Assembly: GCA_902801155.1 (NCBI GenBank)
Contig: CADCHG010000004.1
Location: 1-64,000, forward strand
Length of the DNA: 64,000 nucleotides
Source of the DNA: an uncultured Prevotellaceae bacterium
Lineage (GTDB): Bacteria; Bacteroidota; Bacteroidia; Bacteroidales; Bacteroidaceae
Direction of reading: 5' to 3'
Below, in pieces: positions 35,291 to 43,939 of the stretch. The notes beneath the pieces were generated by a model. The model ran no database searches and was not told where the DNA came from. It saw only the letters and a list, made by a program, of their open reading frames with translations. Within the stretch, counting starts at the first letter, position 1; every line of letters starts with the position of its first letter. Made by a program: the position numbers and the translations under genes.

Positions 35291-37408
35291 ATGAAAAGAA
35301 TACTTACTCTATTATCTGCGTGTACTCTGGCTTTTTCAACAGCCCTTGCACAGTTTGCTTCGGCTCCTGCTTTCCCGGGTGCTGAAGGATATGGTCGTTT
35401 CACCAGAGGTGGACGCGGTGGTGCTGTATATCACGTTACATCACTTGACGATAATGTTCAGAATCCAGCTGAAGGTACACTCCGTTATTTCATTTCAAAG
35501 AAGAACGGACCAAGAATAATCGTCTTTGATGTAGCAGGAACCATAGAGCTCAAAGGTGACCTCAAGATAAACAAGGGCGATATTTCCATTCTCGGTCAGA
35601 CTGCTCCAGGAGGCGGTATTTGTCTCAAGGGATATAATCTGTCCATCAGATCAAGCAACGTAATCATACGTTTCATACGTTGCCGACTTGGTAGCAATGG
35701 CGGTGATGCCGATGCAATGTCGGCTGCTCACCACGATGAGGATATTGAGAAGAACGTAATCATTGACCACTGCTCTATGTCATGGTGTACGGATGAGGTA
35801 GGCTCATTCTATGGTAATGAGAACTTCACACTCCAATGGTGTATTCTCTCTGAGAGCTTGAAGACCAATAAATACAAGGAAGGAAAACATGGTTATGCAG
35901 GTATCTGGGGAGGTAAGAAGGCAAGTTTCCATCATAATCTCCTTGCTCATAACGACTCACGAATGATTCGTTTCGACCACGGCTATGTATCATCGTTTGC
36001 CGGTCCTGTGGATTATGTCAATAATGTGATTTATAACTGGGGCAGCAATTCTGCATACGGTGGTGAGACTAACCAGGGTGCAGAGGCAAAGACCTTCAAT
36101 ATTGTCAACAACTATTACAAACCGGGTCCAAGCACATCAAGCTCAGCCAAGACTCGTATCCTCAATCCTACAACTGCTTGTGATAACTGTACGGGTACTG
36201 ATGTGCCTGGCAAATTCTATATTACGGGCAATGTAATGGAGGGTTCTGCTCTTGTGACCAAGGACAATACCTGTACGGCTGCAATAAAGATGGATGGTAA
36301 GTCACCTATTACTTATCAGGAATGGAAGAACTCATGTGTCTCTGCAACCAAGTTCACATCTTCTGATGCAGAGTTCAACTATAATATCATTTCGCAGCAT
36401 AATGCAAATGATGCTCTTTCCAAGGTAATTGAGTTCGCCGGTGCATCCCTTTCACGCGATGTTGTTGATGTACGTATAGCCAATGATACAAAGAACGGTA
36501 CTGGTAAAATCATGGAAGATGACCAGAGTGAATTAATGGTATGGCCTACGCTCACAGGAGAAAAGGCTGTTGATACCGATGGTGACGGTATGCCTGATGA
36601 TTTCGAGATAAAGTGCGGTCTTGATCCTTACCAGTCAAATGCCAATGGCTACGACCTTGACCCAAAGGGCTATTACACCAATATTGAGGTATATGCAAAC
36701 TCTCTTGTAGAGAATATTATCAAGGAAGAGCGTGCTAATGCTGAAGAGACATTTGAAGAGTACTATCCTGAGCTTGCAGGTACGGCATCACAGGTATATT
36801 ATTATGTTTCTTCAGAGAAATCGATAAATACGATCGACTATATAGATGGAGCAAAGCTTTCCCTCACGGGCAATACTGCAAAGTCCTATGGTGCTGCAAG
36901 TGACATTACCTATAATGGAAAACAGTATAAGTCTGTCAAGCTTTCCAATGGTGCTCAGAACACTTTCTATGCTCCGGAAGGCAAGACAATAAGTAGTGTG
37001 AAGATAGTCAGTTGTAAGCATGAAGGCGTTGGTGATCGCGTATGTTTCTGGTATGAGTTCGCTGGTACGGAATACGGCACAGGAGAAATTGTAGATGAAA
37101 AAATGGTATATACTCCATCCGAGGGAACTTCAACGATATCCGAGATTGCTGTCAATAAGCTTTGCGCTACACCGAATGTCCAGACTTTCGCTATCGACGG
37201 CAAGTCAAGCTTCACATTCACGAATGCAGGTGAACAGTTGGACTTCATCCTTGATGTAATCTATGGCGATGAGACAACTGGCATCAATGACTTCTATGCT
37301 CCTGTTGTAGCTAAGGCAAGCAAGGCTCGTAAGTCCTTCCAGAATGGTCATCTTGTCATCGAAACAGCTAATGGCACATTCTCCGTTTCAGGTGCACGTA
37401 TTAAGTAA
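35291..37408 (+). CDS. Secreted PL1-type pectate lyase
   Basis: The 705-residue protein has a signal (LTLLSACTLAFSTALAQ) and then the PL1 opening APAFPGAEGYGRFTRGGRGG. Beta-helix rungs follow (GPRIIVFDVAGTIELKGDL, KGDISILGQTAPGGGICLKG, VIIDHCSMSWCTDEVGSFYG). It would cut de-esterified homogalacturonan by Ca2+-dependent beta-elimination to feed the SusCD pair upstream. Around residues 430-450, DTDGDGMPDDFE is a thrombospondin-type-3-like Ca-binding linker. A beta-sandwich of about 190 residues follows, perhaps a binding module. The tail ARKSFQNGHLVIETANGTFS then VSGARIK repeats the tail of the 34419 protein. It has its own promoter. Confidence 0.9.
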   Translation: MKRILTLLSACTLAFSTALAQFASAPAFPGAEGYGRFTRGGRGGAVYHVTSLDDNVQNPAEGTLRYFISKKNGPRIIVFDVAGTIELKGDLKINKGDISILGQTAPGGGICLKGYNLSIRSSNVIIRFIRCRLGSNGGDADAMSAAHHDEDIEKNVIIDHCSMSWCTDEVGSFYGNENFTLQWCILSESLKTNKYKEGKHGYAGIWGGKKASFHHNLLAHNDSRMIRFDHGYVSSFAGPVDYVNNVIYNWGSNSAYGGETNQGAEAKTFNIVNNYYKPGPSTSSSAKTRILNPTTACDNCTGTDVPGKFYITGNVMEGSALVTKDNTCTAAIKMDGKSPITYQEWKNSCVSATKFTSSDAEFNYNIISQHNANDALSKVIEFAGASLSRDVVDVRIANDTKNGTGKIMEDDQSELMVWPTLTGEKAVDTDGDGMPDDFEIKCGLDPYQSNANGYDLDPKGYYTNIEVYANSLVENIIKEERANAEETFEEYYPELAGTASQVYYYVSSEKSINTIDYIDGAKLSLTGNTAKSYGAASDITYNGKQYKSVKLSNGAQNTFYAPEGKTISSVKIVSCKHEGVGDRVCFWYEFAGTEYGTGEIVDEKMVYTPSEGTSTISEIAVNKLCATPNVQTFAIDGKSSFTFTNAGEQLDFILDVIYGDETTGINDFYAPVVAKASKARKSFQNGHLVIETANGTFSVSGARIK

Positions 37409-37432
37409 TAGGTGATAGCTATTGGCGTATAT

Positions 37433-38514
37433 TTCGCGAATATTGGTGTCCGGTAAAAACATAAAAGTTCAATGTGAACCGAGATCAAAATACTTTCCTT
37501 GTGTCTCCTTTTGGGGCTTTGCTTGTGGCAAATCCCTGCTGATGCGAGTTCTCCTTTTCTCTGGTAAGCCTTTGGGCTTCCCAAGAAAATGAGCCCTCAC
37601 CCAGCCGGAGCCACTACGGAAAGACAAAATACGGGGACAAAATAGCTTCCCTGCGGTCGTAAAAAACATTCCGAGAACGTGGAATTCCCAGCAGAATACA
37701 AAGATTCCCGCAGATAAATCCAATCGGTGAAGTTTTTTTGCAAATAATTTTGTATTTTTGCTCGCGATAATCACCCCAAAAGAAATAATATGATAATCAA
37801 GCCAAAAGAAAAACTCGATAATAGTATCAAAGAAGAACTCCAAAAGTATGTGTATGACATTATTGGAGTAATTCAAGATGTCCATAGTGAACTCCCTCAA
37901 GGGATGCCTGAATATCTATATCAAGAAGCGTTGAATATTGCTCTTGCTCAATCAGGGTTAAACCCTGTAAAAGAATATCAGCATCATCCGGAATTCAGAG
38001 GACAGAAGATGTCGTCTTATCTGAAAATGGACATAATGATACCACGAAATAGAGGGAATATCATTATTGAATGCAAAGCCATAGAGAAACTGACATCGAA
38101 GGAATATCAGCAACTTTTCTCCTATCTTATAGGAACAAAATTCCCAATTGGCATATTGGTTAACTTCCATGCCTATCCCAAGGTAGTTATACATAGATTC
38201 TACTATGATCAAAGGGATAATACTATCACAACATTCTGATAGTCAATCCCTTTGCCGCATGGATTTTTTACGACCGTAGGGAGCTATTTTGAATTATATT
38301 TTGTCTTTTTAATGTCTTCCGGTAGGCTTGTGGGATTGTTTACTGGGAGCCCTAAAGGCTCACAAGGAAACAAGCGCACATGACTACCAGGGATGGCTGT
38401 AAGCCAGACCTATAAGGGAAGACATAAAGAAGTATTTTGATCTTATTTGATTCAAATTCCTGATGAAAGATAAGTCACATAGGTTTAGCAGACAGTAATT
38501 CTTTCGCGAATATT
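37433..38514. mobile_element. Candidate GxxExxY cassette with long inverted arms
   Basis: The gene at 37790-38239 is enclosed by arms of about 230 bases. Outer ends carry TTCGCGAATATT as a direct repeat (37433-37444 and 38503-38514). Matching inverted blocks include GATCAAAATACTT (37483-37495 with 38430-38442), AGCCTTTGGGCTTCCCA (about 37567) with its partner near 38345-38360, and CAAAATAGCTTCCCTGCGGT plus CGTAAAAAA (37638-37667 with 38263-38291). No transposase is present. It fits a non-coding-armed mobile cassette or a strongly folded transcript around a nuclease-like gene. Confidence 0.7.
37790..38239 (+). CDS. GxxExxY-family protein (PD-(D/E)xK nuclease-like)
   Basis: The 149-residue protein has the family's name motif, G38-M-P-E41-Y-L-Y44, continuing into QEALNIAL. 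It also shows a PD-(D/E)xK-like set: Glu46, Asp81 in KMDIMIPRN, and Glu94-Cys-Lys96 in NIIIECKAIEKL. Later it has EYQQLFSYLIGTKFPIGILV and a KVVIHRFY end. Length and order agree with full family members. The biochemical function of the family is not established; the residues suggest nucleic-acid cleavage or binding. The gene is alone and unrelated to its neighbours, inside long inverted arms, with a -7-like TATTTTTG at 37753-37760. Confidence 0.85.
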   Translation: MIIKPKEKLDNSIKEELQKYVYDIIGVIQDVHSELPQGMPEYLYQEALNIALAQSGLNPVKEYQHHPEFRGQKMSSYLKMDIMIPRNRGNIIIECKAIEKLTSKEYQQLFSYLIGTKFPIGILVNFHAYPKVVIHRFYYDQRDNTITTF

Positions 38515-38676
38515 ACAAACCGCCAACATCCATCGTCTAACCCCCACTTACTAAGGAGAAATTGCACATTTTACAGTTAAATGTGTAATTTCTTCTTTTT
38601 TTATGTCTTTAATTCGCAAAAAATATGTAACTTTGCATCCGCAAAGAAAAAAACAAAAAATTAAATATATCTCTTA
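38240..38676. other. Intergenic region with the right cassette arm and CoA-transferase promoter
   Basis: Up to 38514 this is the right inverted arm of the GxxExxY cassette. Beyond it, GAGAAATTGCACATTTTACA and TAAATGTGTAATTTCTTC (38562-38594) form a terminator-like hairpin. TAACTTTG (38638-38645) is the -7 box for the next gene, 31 bases from its ATG. Confidence 0.65.
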
Positions 38677-40182
38677 ATGTACACAACAATTACTGCTGCA
38701 GAGGCTGCGGCTCTTATTAAGAATGGTGATTCTCTCGGTCTTAGTGGCTTCACACCTGCTGGTGTGCCTAAGGCTGTTACTCGCGAACTTGCAAAGATTG
38801 CTGAGGCTGAACATGCTAAGGGTAACGAGTTTCAGATTAATCTTTTCACAGGTGCAAGTACAGGTCAGTCAACTGATGGTGTCCTCTCTGAGGCTAACGC
38901 AATCAAGTTCCGTGCGCCTTACACCACCAACCCTTCTTTCCGTAAGACTGTAAATCAGAACCTGATTTCATACAACGACCTCCATCTCTCTCACATGGCT
39001 CAGGATCTCCGCTATGGCTTCTATGGTAAGCTCCAGTGGGCTATCCTCGAGGTTTCAAAGATTGAGGAAGTAGGCGAAAACTATCATGTTTCCCTTACTG
39101 CAGCAGGTGGTATCTCTCCAACTATCGCGCGTATCGCTGATAAGGTAATCCTTGAGCTCAACTCTTTCCATAGCGACAAGACTGGTCTTATTCAGGACGT
39201 TTATGAGCCTCTCGATGCTCCTTTCCGTCAGCCAATTCCTATCACAAAGCCAAGCGACCGTATTGGTAAGCCATACGTAGAGATTCCAAAGTCTAAGGTA
39301 GTAGGTGTTGTTGAGTGCAACCTCCCTGACGAGGCTCGCGGCTTCAAGGGTTCAGACCCAATCACCGACCAGATTGGTGCCAATGTGGCTCATTTCCTTC
39401 TCAATGATATGAAGCGTGGCATCATCCCTTCATCATTCCTTCCACTTCAGAGTGGTGTAGGTACAACAGCCAACGCTATCCTCGGAGCTCTGTCTAAGGA
39501 TGAGAATATTCCTGACTTCAACATCTATACCGAGGTGCTTCAGGATGCTATCGTTGATATGATGCTCACAGGTCGTGTAAAGGATGCTTCTACTTGTTCG
39601 CTCACAGTAAGCAACGACTGCCTGATGCAGATTTACGACAACATCGACATCCTCAAGGATCGTCTCACACTCCGTCAGTCTGAAATTAGTAACTCTCCAG
39701 AGGTAATCCGCCGTCTTGGCGTCATAGCTATCAACACAGCTATCGAGGTAGATATCTACGGAAACGCAAACTCTACCCATATCTCAGGAACAAAGATGAT
39801 GAACGGTATCGGCGGTTCTGGCGACTTCGAGCGCAACGCCTATATCTCAATCTTCACCTGTTCTTCTGTAGCTAAGGATGGTATCATTTCTTCTATCGTA
39901 CCATTTGTAAGCCATCAGGATCACTCAGAGCACGATGTAAACGTAATCGTGACAGAGCAGGGTGTAGCCGATCTCCGCGGCAAGAGTCCGTTGGAGCGTG
40001 CTAATCTCATCATCGAGAACTGTGCTCATCCAGACTACAAGCCACTTCTCCGCGACTATCTCAAGCTCGCTACTGGCGGTCATACTCATCACAACTTGCC
40101 TTGTGCATTCGCATTCCACGACACACTCCGTCGTAAGGGCGATATGCGTCTCACAGACTTCGCAGAGTATGTAAAGGATTAA
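38677..40182 (+). CDS. Acetyl-CoA hydrolase/transferase family (succinate CoA transferase type)
   Basis: The 501-residue cytoplasmic enzyme begins with GDSLGLSGFTPAGVPKAVTR, the CoA-transferase glycine region. It includes PLQSGVGTTANAILGAL and YTEVLQDAIVDMML, where Glu286 is the probable catalytic glutamate that carries CoA as a thioester. IVPFVSHQDHSEHDVNVIVT and the closing HHNLPCAFAFHDTLR complete the family pattern. In Prevotella-like succinate/propionate fermenters such an enzyme moves CoA between succinyl-, propionyl- or acetyl-CoA and free acids. The exact substrate pair cannot be read from sequence. The gene is monocistronic, with its own promoter and terminator. Confidence 0.9.
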   Translation: MYTTITAAEAAALIKNGDSLGLSGFTPAGVPKAVTRELAKIAEAEHAKGNEFQINLFTGASTGQSTDGVLSEANAIKFRAPYTTNPSFRKTVNQNLISYNDLHLSHMAQDLRYGFYGKLQWAILEVSKIEEVGENYHVSLTAAGGISPTIARIADKVILELNSFHSDKTGLIQDVYEPLDAPFRQPIPITKPSDRIGKPYVEIPKSKVVGVVECNLPDEARGFKGSDPITDQIGANVAHFLLNDMKRGIIPSSFLPLQSGVGTTANAILGALSKDENIPDFNIYTEVLQDAIVDMMLTGRVKDASTCSLTVSNDCLMQIYDNIDILKDRLTLRQSEISNSPEVIRRLGVIAINTAIEVDIYGNANSTHISGTKMMNGIGGSGDFERNAYISIFTCSSVAKDGIISSIVPFVSHQDHSEHDVNVIVTEQGVADLRGKSPLERANLIIENCAHPDYKPLLRDYLKLATGGHTHHNLPCAFAFHDTLRRKGDMRLTDFAEYVKD

Positions 40183-40213
40183 GCCCCGTAAGGGAAATAA
40201 TGATAATAACGAG

Positions 40214-40248
40214 AATAGGTGTGCAAAATCATGCACGCCTATTTTTCT
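40214..40248 (+). terminator. Terminator after the CoA transferase
   Basis: AATAGGTGTGC (40214-40224) pairs with GCACGCCTATT (40233-40243) with one G-T pair, followed by TTTCTTTT. Confidence 0.85.
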
Positions 40249-40320
40249 TTTCTCTCTTTCTTTATTTTTTTCCAAAAACATTGTAGGAAATTCCGTTGTT
40301 TTTCCGCTATTCCTCCTAAG

Positions 40321-40351
40321 ATACTCCATCGATGGACTAACGATGGAGTAT
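40321..40351. repeat. Perfect hairpin ATACTCCATCG / CGATGGAGTAT
   Basis: An 11-bp perfect stem with a 9-base loop in the gap before the kinase gene. No T-run follows on plus, but upstream A-rich sequence could make it a weak terminator for minus transcripts, or it may be an operator. Confidence 0.6.
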
Positions 40352-40426
40352 CCTTGAAGTTTTGGTTATATTGGATATCTGTGTTTTGAGATATTCGCCG
40401 TATGTTTTCACAATTTGCTCAATTTG

Positions 40427-40458
40427 TTTGGATGTTTCAGGAAAAAAATGTATATTTG
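40427..40458 (+). promoter_or_regulatory. Promoter of the hybrid kinase gene
   Basis: TTTG (40427-40430), 20 bases, TATATTTG (40451-40458). The leader to the ATG at 40563 would be about 97 bases. Confidence 0.65.
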
Positions 40459-40562
40459 CAACCAATAACGAAGAAATCTAAGGATTAAAGCCTTTTTCCT
40501 TCTCCATTTCGCGAGTACACGTTTCCAGACATAAACCTAAGTTTGATATAAACTATAATGCT

Positions 40563-42914
40563 ATGAATAATGAGCTTTCCGCACTTCGACAAATCCTTGA
40601 TGACTCGGATCAGATGATTCAGGTATGTGACGTGGAGACACACTCCATGCTCTATGCCAATGCGCCTATGCTGAAGGCTGCTGCACATGGCGATATCCCG
40701 TATCTTGGGCAGAAATGTCATAAGTACCTTATGGATAGCGATGTGCCGTGCTCATTCTGTCCATATAATAGCATGGACAATAGTGAACAGATTGTCAAGG
40801 ATGTAGAAGATTGTACGGGAGTCTATTCAATAAAGATCAAGTTCGTTGAATGGAAAGGCAAAAAGGCATTGTTGGAATATTTCTCCGATGTTACGGAGAT
40901 GCGCCGTTCAGAGAAGAGATATAAGACCGAGGTTGATGCCATTGTCAGCTCTATCAGTATGGCTCAGGGTATCTGCCATGTCGATATCAACGACAGGAAA
41001 CTTCTCAACCTCAATATGCAGCAAGACGTGTTGCCTGGCATAGAGATCACCTCTTCTGATATGCTTCTGCAAGCCATAGAGGACGAGATTACTACAGCTG
41101 AAGCAAAGAGGGAGTTCCGACGTGTCTTCTCCTATGCCTATGTTCAGGAAACCTATGAAAAAGGTGAGAAGGCGATAACGCTTGATACGGAGGTGAGGCA
41201 TCAGAACGGAGACATAGTGCCTGTGCGTTTCGTTGGGCGATTGGTAATCAACCCGACAAACAACCACTTGGAATGTATCGCCTTCAACTACGACATAAGC
41301 AAGGAGGTAAATCTGAAGCGCGAAATGGAGATGACCAACAAGCTAAATAATGCGCTTGCTGACGAATACTCCACAATCTTCTCCGTCAATCTCAAGGAAG
41401 GTATTATGCGTATCCACAAGATGGATGCTAATCAGAATGCGCATAAGTTCAATTTCCCTTTCGTGGTTCCTTTTAACGATTTCTTCACGCTTTATATTGA
41501 TACCTTCGTAGTTGAGGAATATCGTGAGGAGTTTCGCAAGGTAGCCAATCTCGATAACCTTCGCCGTCGCGCATGCTGTGGTGATTTCAACATATCAATC
41601 CGTTTCAAGACAAAGCCGAATAAGGCAGGTCAGGAGAATTTTGAGGCGATAGTATTGCCGGTGGATGTTAATGACCATAATACCATGGTTGTCGGCTGTA
41701 AGTGTATTGACAAGCTCATAGCACGTGAGGAGCGCGACAAGAAGATGCTCATGGAATCTCGTGAACAGGCAGAGGCGGCAAGTAAGGCTAAGACCGCTTT
41801 CCTCTTCAACATGAGTCATGATATCCGCACGCCTATGAACGCTATCATGGGCTTTACCAATTTGCTTGCCAAGTATCAGAATGATCCTGAACGCCGTTCT
41901 GAATTTATCCGCAAGATCAGCGAATCAAGTCATGTGCTGTTGTCTATTATCAACAACGTGCTTGAGATGGCGCGAATTGAGAAGGGAGCTGTTCAACTTG
42001 AAGAAAGCATATGGGATGCCAAGACGTTCAACGACACCCTCTTCACGATATTCGAGGATATGATGAGCCAAAAAGGACTTCATTTCTCCCGTTCCATTGA
42101 TGTAATGCATAAGAACGTGTTCTGCGACCCGACAAAGCTTCGCGAGATATTCCTGAATATTGTATCCAATGCGTATAAATATACCCCAGAGGGTGGCAGA
42201 ATTGATATGAATACCGTAGAGATTCCTTCTGACCGTGAGGGCTATGCCATGTTCCGAACGGTCATTTCCGATAACGGAATTGGTATGAGCAAGGAATATC
42301 TGCCACATCTCTTTGAGGAGTTCTCGCGCGAGCATAACACCACTCAGGGTAAAGTGGAAGGTACAGGACTTGGTATGCCTATCGTTAAACGACTGGTCGA
42401 GATTATGGATGGAACTATCGAGGTAGAATCGGAACTTGGTGTTGGTACCAAAGTCACCGTTACTATCCCACATCGCATAGCAGACACTTGTGCTATGGTC
42501 TCTCACAAGGGCGTGGAGGTTGATACTTTTTTGTTCCATGGCAAGCGCATCTTACTTGTGGAAGATAACGAACTTAATGCTGAGATTGCCATTGAGATGC
42601 TAAAGGAGATGGGATTTATTGTAGAGCACGCCTACAACGGACAGGAATGTCTGGATATGCTCGATAGTGCTCCGTCCGACTATTATAACATCATCCTTAT
42701 GGATATCCAGATGCCGATAATGGACGGATATGAGGCTACACGAGCCATCCGTGCCCTTCGTGACTACGAAAAGGCTAATATCCCTATTCTTGCCATGACT
42801 GCGAATGCCTTTGCAGAAGACAAGATTCAGGCCTTCCGCTGTGGTATGAATGCCCATATAGCCAAGCCTATTGATGTTGCAGAACTGATGAAGGCTCTGG
42901 CAAGTAATTTATAG
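40563..42914 (+). CDS. Cytoplasmic PAS hybrid histidine kinase with receiver
   Basis: 783 residues without signal peptide or membrane helix. The N-terminus (QVCDVETHSMLYANAPMLKA) looks like a PAS module and contains a four-cysteine-like set in QKCHKYLMDSDVPCSFCPYN, which could bind metal or sense redox. A second PAS-like region spans about 120-240 and a third, diverged one about 265-390. HisKA follows with NMSHDIRTPMNAIMGF (His419), then HATPase with ISDNGIGMS and GTGLGMPI, and a C-terminal receiver with ILMDIQMPIMDGYEATRAI (Asp714). No output domain is present, so it would pass phosphate to an unseen partner or act through a phosphorelay. It is a single gene. Confidence 0.92.
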   Translation: MNNELSALRQILDDSDQMIQVCDVETHSMLYANAPMLKAAAHGDIPYLGQKCHKYLMDSDVPCSFCPYNSMDNSEQIVKDVEDCTGVYSIKIKFVEWKGKKALLEYFSDVTEMRRSEKRYKTEVDAIVSSISMAQGICHVDINDRKLLNLNMQQDVLPGIEITSSDMLLQAIEDEITTAEAKREFRRVFSYAYVQETYEKGEKAITLDTEVRHQNGDIVPVRFVGRLVINPTNNHLECIAFNYDISKEVNLKREMEMTNKLNNALADEYSTIFSVNLKEGIMRIHKMDANQNAHKFNFPFVVPFNDFFTLYIDTFVVEEYREEFRKVANLDNLRRRACCGDFNISIRFKTKPNKAGQENFEAIVLPVDVNDHNTMVVGCKCIDKLIAREERDKKMLMESREQAEAASKAKTAFLFNMSHDIRTPMNAIMGFTNLLAKYQNDPERRSEFIRKISESSHVLLSIINNVLEMARIEKGAVQLEESIWDAKTFNDTLFTIFEDMMSQKGLHFSRSIDVMHKNVFCDPTKLREIFLNIVSNAYKYTPEGGRIDMNTVEIPSDREGYAMFRTVISDNGIGMSKEYLPHLFEEFSREHNTTQGKVEGTGLGMPIVKRLVEIMDGTIEVESELGVGTKVTVTIPHRIADTCAMVSHKGVEVDTFLFHGKRILLVEDNELNAEIAIEMLKEMGFIVEHAYNGQECLDMLDSAPSDYYNIILMDIQMPIMDGYEATRAIRALRDYEKANIPILAMTANAFAEDKIQAFRCGMNAHIAKPIDVAELMKALASNL

Positions 42915-42925
42915 AATTTTTACAA

Positions 42926-43250
42926 CACTCGTCAACTCGTCACCCGAAACGCCGTATTGTGCTGAGATATAGATTGTTGCGGCGGTGATTCATTTCGTTT
43001 CACTCGTCACCCACTCGTCACCCTCACATGGCATATCATTCTGATATATAACAAGTTGCAAGGCTAATTCACTCGTCACCTTTTTCGGGGTGACGAGTGG
43101 GGAGAGGGTGAATCGCGTGCCTAATATGTTTATTATCAGCAAGATACCCTTGTTTGGGTGACGAGTGAGGTGACGAGTGGTATGGGGTGAATCAAAGCTA
43201 TAATCCTCAATGTCACAATGATTTACAGCATTACGGGTGACGAGTGATGA
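42926..43250. repeat. 325-bp mirror-symmetric array of ACTCGTCACCC
   Basis: The 11-mer ACTCGTCACC(C) occurs on plus at 42935, 43002, 43013 and 43071, and inverted (GGGTGACGAGT) at 43088, 43156, 43168 and 43235. The spacings mirror each other about a centre at 43081-43087, including a tandem pair on each side. The sequence between the units is also roughly complementary. It is non-coding and would fold into one very long hairpin. Confidence 0.85.
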
Positions 43251-43329
43251 GTTTTTTGAAAACTCTTTTTTTGAACGTAAAATTGCAATCTCTACATTAC
43301 AATTTCCTAGTCTCATAGACTTAGGTCCG

Positions 43330-43395
43330 TTTCTCCTTCGCTCTAAATCCGTTCTAAGTCCGTTCTAAATCCGTTCTAAATCCGCTCTAAATCCG
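43330..43395. repeat. 11-bp tandem repeat (CCGTTCTAAAT)
   Basis: About five consecutive units CCGTTCTAAAT with small changes (AAGT, CCGCTCTAAAT). Intergenic, upstream of the toxin-antitoxin genes; the following AT-rich stretch to 43636 shows no gene. TAAATTTG at 43603-43610 is the likely -7 box of the toxin-antitoxin operon. Confidence 0.85.
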
Positions 43396-43636
43396 CTTCA
43401 TAGAATAGGCGGAAATGGGACTTGGTAGGGATTTGAATAGGACTTGTATAGGAACTGCCGTGCAGGTATGAATTTTTTTCTTGTGTGTGATCTTCTATGT
43501 ATTTGGAAGAAACTGCTGAGCAAAGAGATTGAAAAATATGCATTTTAGTCCACATTTTGCATTTTTTGCGGAGGAAACGAATAATAATTGAAAAATAATT
43601 CGTAAATTTGGAGCGAAAATTAAAAACAATAAGCTT

Positions 43637-43939
43637 ATGAATTTGACAATCTCAATGAATACGGTGCTGAATTTCTTGCATTCAATGTCACTTTCTACGA
43701 GTAACAAGCGTTGGCTTGCCGACCATCTTTATGAGGAAGTAAAAGCAGAGGAAAAGGCGACTTCTGTAGGCAAAGCCAAGCGAAAGTTGACAGAGAATGA
43801 GAAGGACGAACAGTTCTTCAGCGTGGCTGGTGCATGGAAAGATGACCCTATAGGCGATGAGATGCTTGACGCTATCCAGATTGGACGACAGCCTGCAAGT
43901 TACGAACGCAAACTGGCTTATTTCGAAGAAGATGAGTAA
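43637..43939 (+). CDS. Antitoxin-like small protein paired with VapC
   Basis: 100 residues, charged and probably helical: a hydrophobic start (LTISMNTVLNFLHSMSLST), a central KRWLADHLYEEVKAEEKATS, and an acidic C-terminal part containing FFSVAGAWKDDPIGDEML. Its stop overlaps the start of the PIN-domain toxin by 8 bases, the usual antitoxin-first order, and this is the main basis for the call. No standard AbrB, RHH or Phd fold is obvious by eye. The N-terminus would bind DNA and the C-terminal acidic part would cover the toxin, by analogy with VapB proteins. Confidence 0.75.
   Translation: MNLTISMNTVLNFLHSMSLSTSNKRWLADHLYEEVKAEEKATSVGKAKRKLTENEKDEQFFSVAGAWKDDPIGDEMLDAIQIGRQPASYERKLAYFEEDE

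Noticed and set aside
42926..43395. CRISPR array
   Set aside because: Units are 11 bases, half are inverted, and spacing is symmetric; no 24-37-base direct repeats with regular unique spacers and no cas genes.
43857..43931. Longer VapC start inside the antitoxin gene
   Set aside because: The PIN domain begins at MSKRKYLLDTN; the usual overlap of a few bases favours 43932.
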